Positions 6,865 through 8,751 of a stretch of DNA of 8,751 nucleotides are shown here, in pieces. The number at the start of each line of letters is the position of its first letter. Position 1 is the first letter of the stretch. This DNA comes from Oscillospiraceae bacterium. Its GTDB lineage: Bacteria > Bacillota > Clostridia > Oscillospirales > Ruminococcaceae. The position numbers were made by a program, and so were the translations under genes. Under the pieces are notes generated by a model. That model was not told the DNA's origin. It saw nothing but the letters and a program-made list of their open reading frames with translations, and did no database searches. The stretch is taken from NCBI GenBank assembly GCA_017848155.1, contig JAGAKC010000439.1, positions 1 to 8,751 on the forward strand. Direction: 5' to 3'.

Positions 6865-8481
6865 TTGAAGATATCAAAAAGAATAATGGCGGTGCTTATT
6901 TCGGGAGCGATGCTGCTGTCGTCAGCCTGTACGGATAACGGCGCACAGGTGCCTATGGCATCAGATGTACAGCAGACTACGTCCGTAGAAGCGACTGAAA
7001 GCAGCACTTCTTCATCTGTGGCAACGTCAGATACATCAGCAGTGGAAAGTACTTCGACCACTGCGGTGACATCAGCATCATCCGTGGCAGATACTACCGT
7101 ATCGCAGAGTACTTCCACCACTTCATCAGAGCCACAGGATGTCCCCGACGGCCAGACTCTGTCGGTGACCTGCACTATCCCTAACAGCTGGCAGGAGGGC
7201 GGTATGGAGTGCACACAGATCGATGTTGTAGTCCGCAATATCTCCGACAGTGATATCGAGGGCTGGACGATAGATATGACCCTCGGTCAGGAGCACGAGG
7301 TGATGCAGTACTGGAACACCGAAGTCAAACCAAACGGCACAGTTCTTTCCTGCACGAATGTGGGATATAACGCACTTATCCCCACAAACGGTGAAATTAC
7401 TTATGGAGTGATCGTAAAGTCCGCTTCTCCCATAAATGATATAACCTGCTCCGCAGGCGGAAGTAAGCTCCCAACAACACAGGAGAACACTAAGCCTGTA
7501 CAGACTGCTACATCCACTGCCGCTCCGTCAGCGCCGCAGATAGCTCCCCCTGAAAAAACAGGAAGATACGGACTTGTGTCGGAGTGCGGTCAGCTTTCTG
7601 TAAAGGGCGCAGACCTTGTTGACAAAAACGGCGATCCCGTACAGCTTCGTGGTATCTCCACACACGGAATACAGTGGTTTCCTGCGTTTGCGAATAAGTC
7701 TGTTTTCAAGCACCTGCGTGACGAGTGGAACGTAAATGTCATCCGACTTGCAATGTACACGGGCGCAGGAGAGGGCTACACCGACAGCACAAAGGCAGGC
7801 ATAGAAAAGACCGTGCAGGACGCTGTAGACGCATGTATCGAGCTTGACCTGTATGTTATCATTGACTGGCATGTGCTTCAGGATCAGTCACCGCAGGTAC
7901 GAAAGGCAGACTCGCTTAGATTTTTTGAATACATGTCAAAGAAATACGCCGATCATCCAAATGTGATATACGAGATCTGCAACGAGCCTAACGGCTACGC
8001 TTCGTGGGAAGGTGATGTAAAGCCGTATGCGGAGGAGGTCATCCCCGTTATACGTGCGAACGACCCAGACAGCATCGTGATAGTCGGAACACCCACATGG
8101 TCGCAGGATATAGACAAGGCTCTTGCTTCACCGCTTGGGTTCGACAATGTTATGTATGCGCTGCATTATTACGCCGCAACACATACCGACTGGCTCCGTG
8201 ACAGGCTCAAGACCTGCTACAGCAACGGACTTCCTGTCTTTGTATCGGAGTTCGGAAACTGCGATGCATCGGGCAACGGTCAGAACAACTGGGATCAGGC
8301 GAAAAAGTGGTTCGAGCTTATGGACAGCCTTAATATCAGCTATGTGAACTGGTCGCTTGCCGATAAGGCAGAAGCTGCATCGCTGCTGAAGCCGGGAGCA
8401 AGCACTACGGGCGGCTGGTCAGATAACGAGCTGACCGAAAACGGTAAGTTCATGAAGTCCTGGTTAAGAGATCATCAATAA
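6865..8481 (+). CDS. Secreted, probably lipid-anchored GH5 endoglucanase with CBM2-like module
   Basis: Predicted endo-beta-1,4-glucanase, 538 residues, starting at TTG. Residues 1-22 are a signal peptide: basic MKISKR, a hydrophobic core, then LLSSAC with Cys22 as likely lipidation site. The -3 Ser makes the lipobox imperfect, so ordinary cleavage is possible. Residues 23-95 form a Ser/Thr-rich linker. Residues about 97-200 resemble a family 2 cellulose-binding module: paired Cys103 and Cys195, NSWQEGG, IEGWTIDMTL, YWN (149-151), YNALIP (168-173) and tryptophans 109, 134 and 150 that could face cellulose. A Thr/Pro-rich linker follows (202-230). The TIM-barrel GH5 domain, closest to the Bacillus EglS type (subfamily 2), runs from about 236 to 535: LRGISTHGIQW (261-271), IDWH (333-336), acid/base E374 in NEPNG, H434 and Y436 in LHYYA, nucleophile E462 in SEFGN and W496 in VNWSLAD. 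All catalytic residues are present. There is no dockerin or C-terminal binding module. It is transcribed divergently from GH9. Confidence 0.93.
   Translation: MKISKRIMAVLISGAMLLSSACTDNGAQVPMASDVQQTTSVEATESSTSSSVATSDTSAVESTSTTAVTSASSVADTTVSQSTSTTSSEPQDVPDGQTLSVTCTIPNSWQEGGMECTQIDVVVRNISDSDIEGWTIDMTLGQEHEVMQYWNTEVKPNGTVLSCTNVGYNALIPTNGEITYGVIVKSASPINDITCSAGGSKLPTTQENTKPVQTATSTAAPSAPQIAPPEKTGRYGLVSECGQLSVKGADLVDKNGDPVQLRGISTHGIQWFPAFANKSVFKHLRDEWNVNVIRLAMYTGAGEGYTDSTKAGIEKTVQDAVDACIELDLYVIIDWHVLQDQSPQVRKADSLRFFEYMSKKYADHPNVIYEICNEPNGYASWEGDVKPYAEEVIPVIRANDPDSIVIVGTPTWSQDIDKALASPLGFDNVMYALHYYAATHTDWLRDRLKTCYSNGLPVFVSEFGNCDASGNGQNNWDQAKKWFELMDSLNISYVNWSLADKAEAASLLKPGASTTGGWSDNELTENGKFMKSWLRDHQ
7048..7122 (+). 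repeat. Internal 60-base duplication in the GH5 Ser/Thr linker
   Basis: AGTACTTCGACCACT at 7048-7062 recurs at 7108-7122 with one change, exactly 60 bases (20 codons) apart. The flanking protein repeats loosely too: SSVATSDTSAVESTSTT is followed by SSVADTTVSQSTSTT. This suggests the flexible linker grew by tandem duplication. Confidence 0.5.
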
Positions 8482-8486
8482 TAATG

Positions 8487-8514
8487 CAGACCCTGAGTTT
8501 TTTCTCAGGGTCTG
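8487..8514. terminator. Bidirectional hairpin terminator between GH5 and the convergent right-edge gene
   Basis: A perfect 11-bp inverted repeat (CAGACCCTGAG at 8487-8497, complement at 8504-8514) flanks a loop of six T. It begins 5 bases after the GH5 stop and ends 4 bases before the stop of the opposing gene. Neither side has a long U tract (TGTGTTATT on plus, CATTATTATT on minus), but placement between two convergent stops supports termination in both directions. Confidence 0.85.
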
Positions 8515-8518
8515 TGTG

Positions 8519-8751
8519 TTATTCAACTATTCCGCCGCCCCATTCCACAATGGTAAAGCCGTTCCTGTCGTAGCTCGGAAGCTGCTGCGGAGCGATATCC
8601 ACAAAGGTGTCAGAGGGATAGTAGGTCATAAATACTCTTATCTCACTGTCGGGGGCAGGGGACACGCAAAGCGGGACAGAGCGTGCATATTCCTCGGTGT
8701 GGAGCGATATCACGTTGTACTCGTTGTCCTGCATCTGCGGCAGCCAGTAGA
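8519..8751 (-). CDS. C-terminal fragment of an unrecognised protein
   Basis: The minus-strand frame is open from the right window edge (YWLPQMQDNE) to a TAA at 8519-8521, giving 76 complete codons of a gene whose start lies outside. The methionine at 8732-8734 is probably internal because the frame continues upstream and no ribosome site precedes it. The piece has a beta-rich, mixed character (RVFMTYYPSDTFVDI) and ends with FTIVEWGGGIVE. No catalytic motif, membrane segment or known domain is recognisable. Its convergent position and the shared terminator hairpin support it being a real gene end. No function is assigned. Confidence 0.65.
   Translation of the reverse strand, partial: YWLPQMQDNEYNVISLHTEEYARSVPLCVSPAPDSEIRVFMTYYPSDTFVDIAPQQLPSYDRNGFTIVEWGGGIVE

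Noticed and set aside
6886..6888. ATG at 6886 as the GH5 start
   Set aside because: It is too far from the ribosome site and would delete the basic head of the signal peptide; TTG at 6865 is well placed.
6837..7238. 133-residue open frame antisense to the start of the GH5 gene
   Set aside because: It is the mirror of the low-complexity Ser/Thr linker, has no ribosome site, and yields a biased Val/Asp/Ser-rich translation.
1..8751. A defence island or mobile element, prompted by SbcC and an unusual repeat protein
   Set aside because: There is no transposase, integrase, terminal inverted repeat, CRISPR array, toxin-antitoxin pair or phage gene; SbcC is a common housekeeping gene and its neighbours are metabolic and signalling genes.

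Overview
The window looks like chromosomal DNA of a fibre-degrading gut or rumen Firmicute, most likely a Ruminococcus-type bacterium. This is an inference from the gene content (GH9 and GH5 cellulases, a Firmicutes-type SbcC, good Shine-Dalgarno sites, TTG start usage) and not from a marker gene. There are four substantial coding regions plus one gene fragment at the right edge. I see no rRNA or tRNA genes, CRISPR arrays, insertion sequences or phage genes, and no gene-free stretch over 300 bases.

Layout: (1) 1-2400, plus strand: the 3' three-quarters of sbcC, the coiled-coil ATPase of the SbcCD nuclease; its start lies left of the window. (2) A 12-bp-stem hairpin at 2404-2433 separates it from a convergent gene. 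(3) 2440-5034, minus strand: an 864-residue soluble protein with an unidentified N-terminus, a degenerate GGDEF-like domain, an apparently intact EAL (cyclic-di-GMP phosphodiesterase) domain and a long C-terminal Gly-Ile-Gly repeat region that looks like a beta-solenoid. (4) 5108-6739, minus strand: a GH9 glycoside hydrolase with no signal peptide and about 20 cysteines, so probably cytosolic; it lies 73 bases upstream of the EAL gene in the same direction. (5) 6740-6864: a 125-base divergent promoter region with two back-to-back promoters, the GH9-facing one a perfect TTGACA-17-TATAAT. (6) 6865-8481, plus strand: an exported, probably lipid-anchored GH5 endoglucanase with a CBM2-like module between two Ser/Thr/Pro-rich linkers. 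(7) A hairpin terminator at 8487-8514, then the C-terminal end of an unrecognised minus-strand gene running off the right edge.

How the genes may work together (inference): the surface GH5 enzyme would cut cellulose or related beta-1,4-glucans outside the cell, and the cytosolic GH9 enzyme would trim imported oligosaccharides. The two genes share one short divergent control region and could respond to the same signal. The EAL gene is probably at least partly co-transcribed with GH9, which would tie cyclic-di-GMP breakdown to cellulose use. The most unusual item is the EAL protein, because a Gly-Ile-Gly repeat solenoid of a kind I associate with surface or carbohydrate-binding proteins is fused to an apparently cytosolic signalling enzyme.
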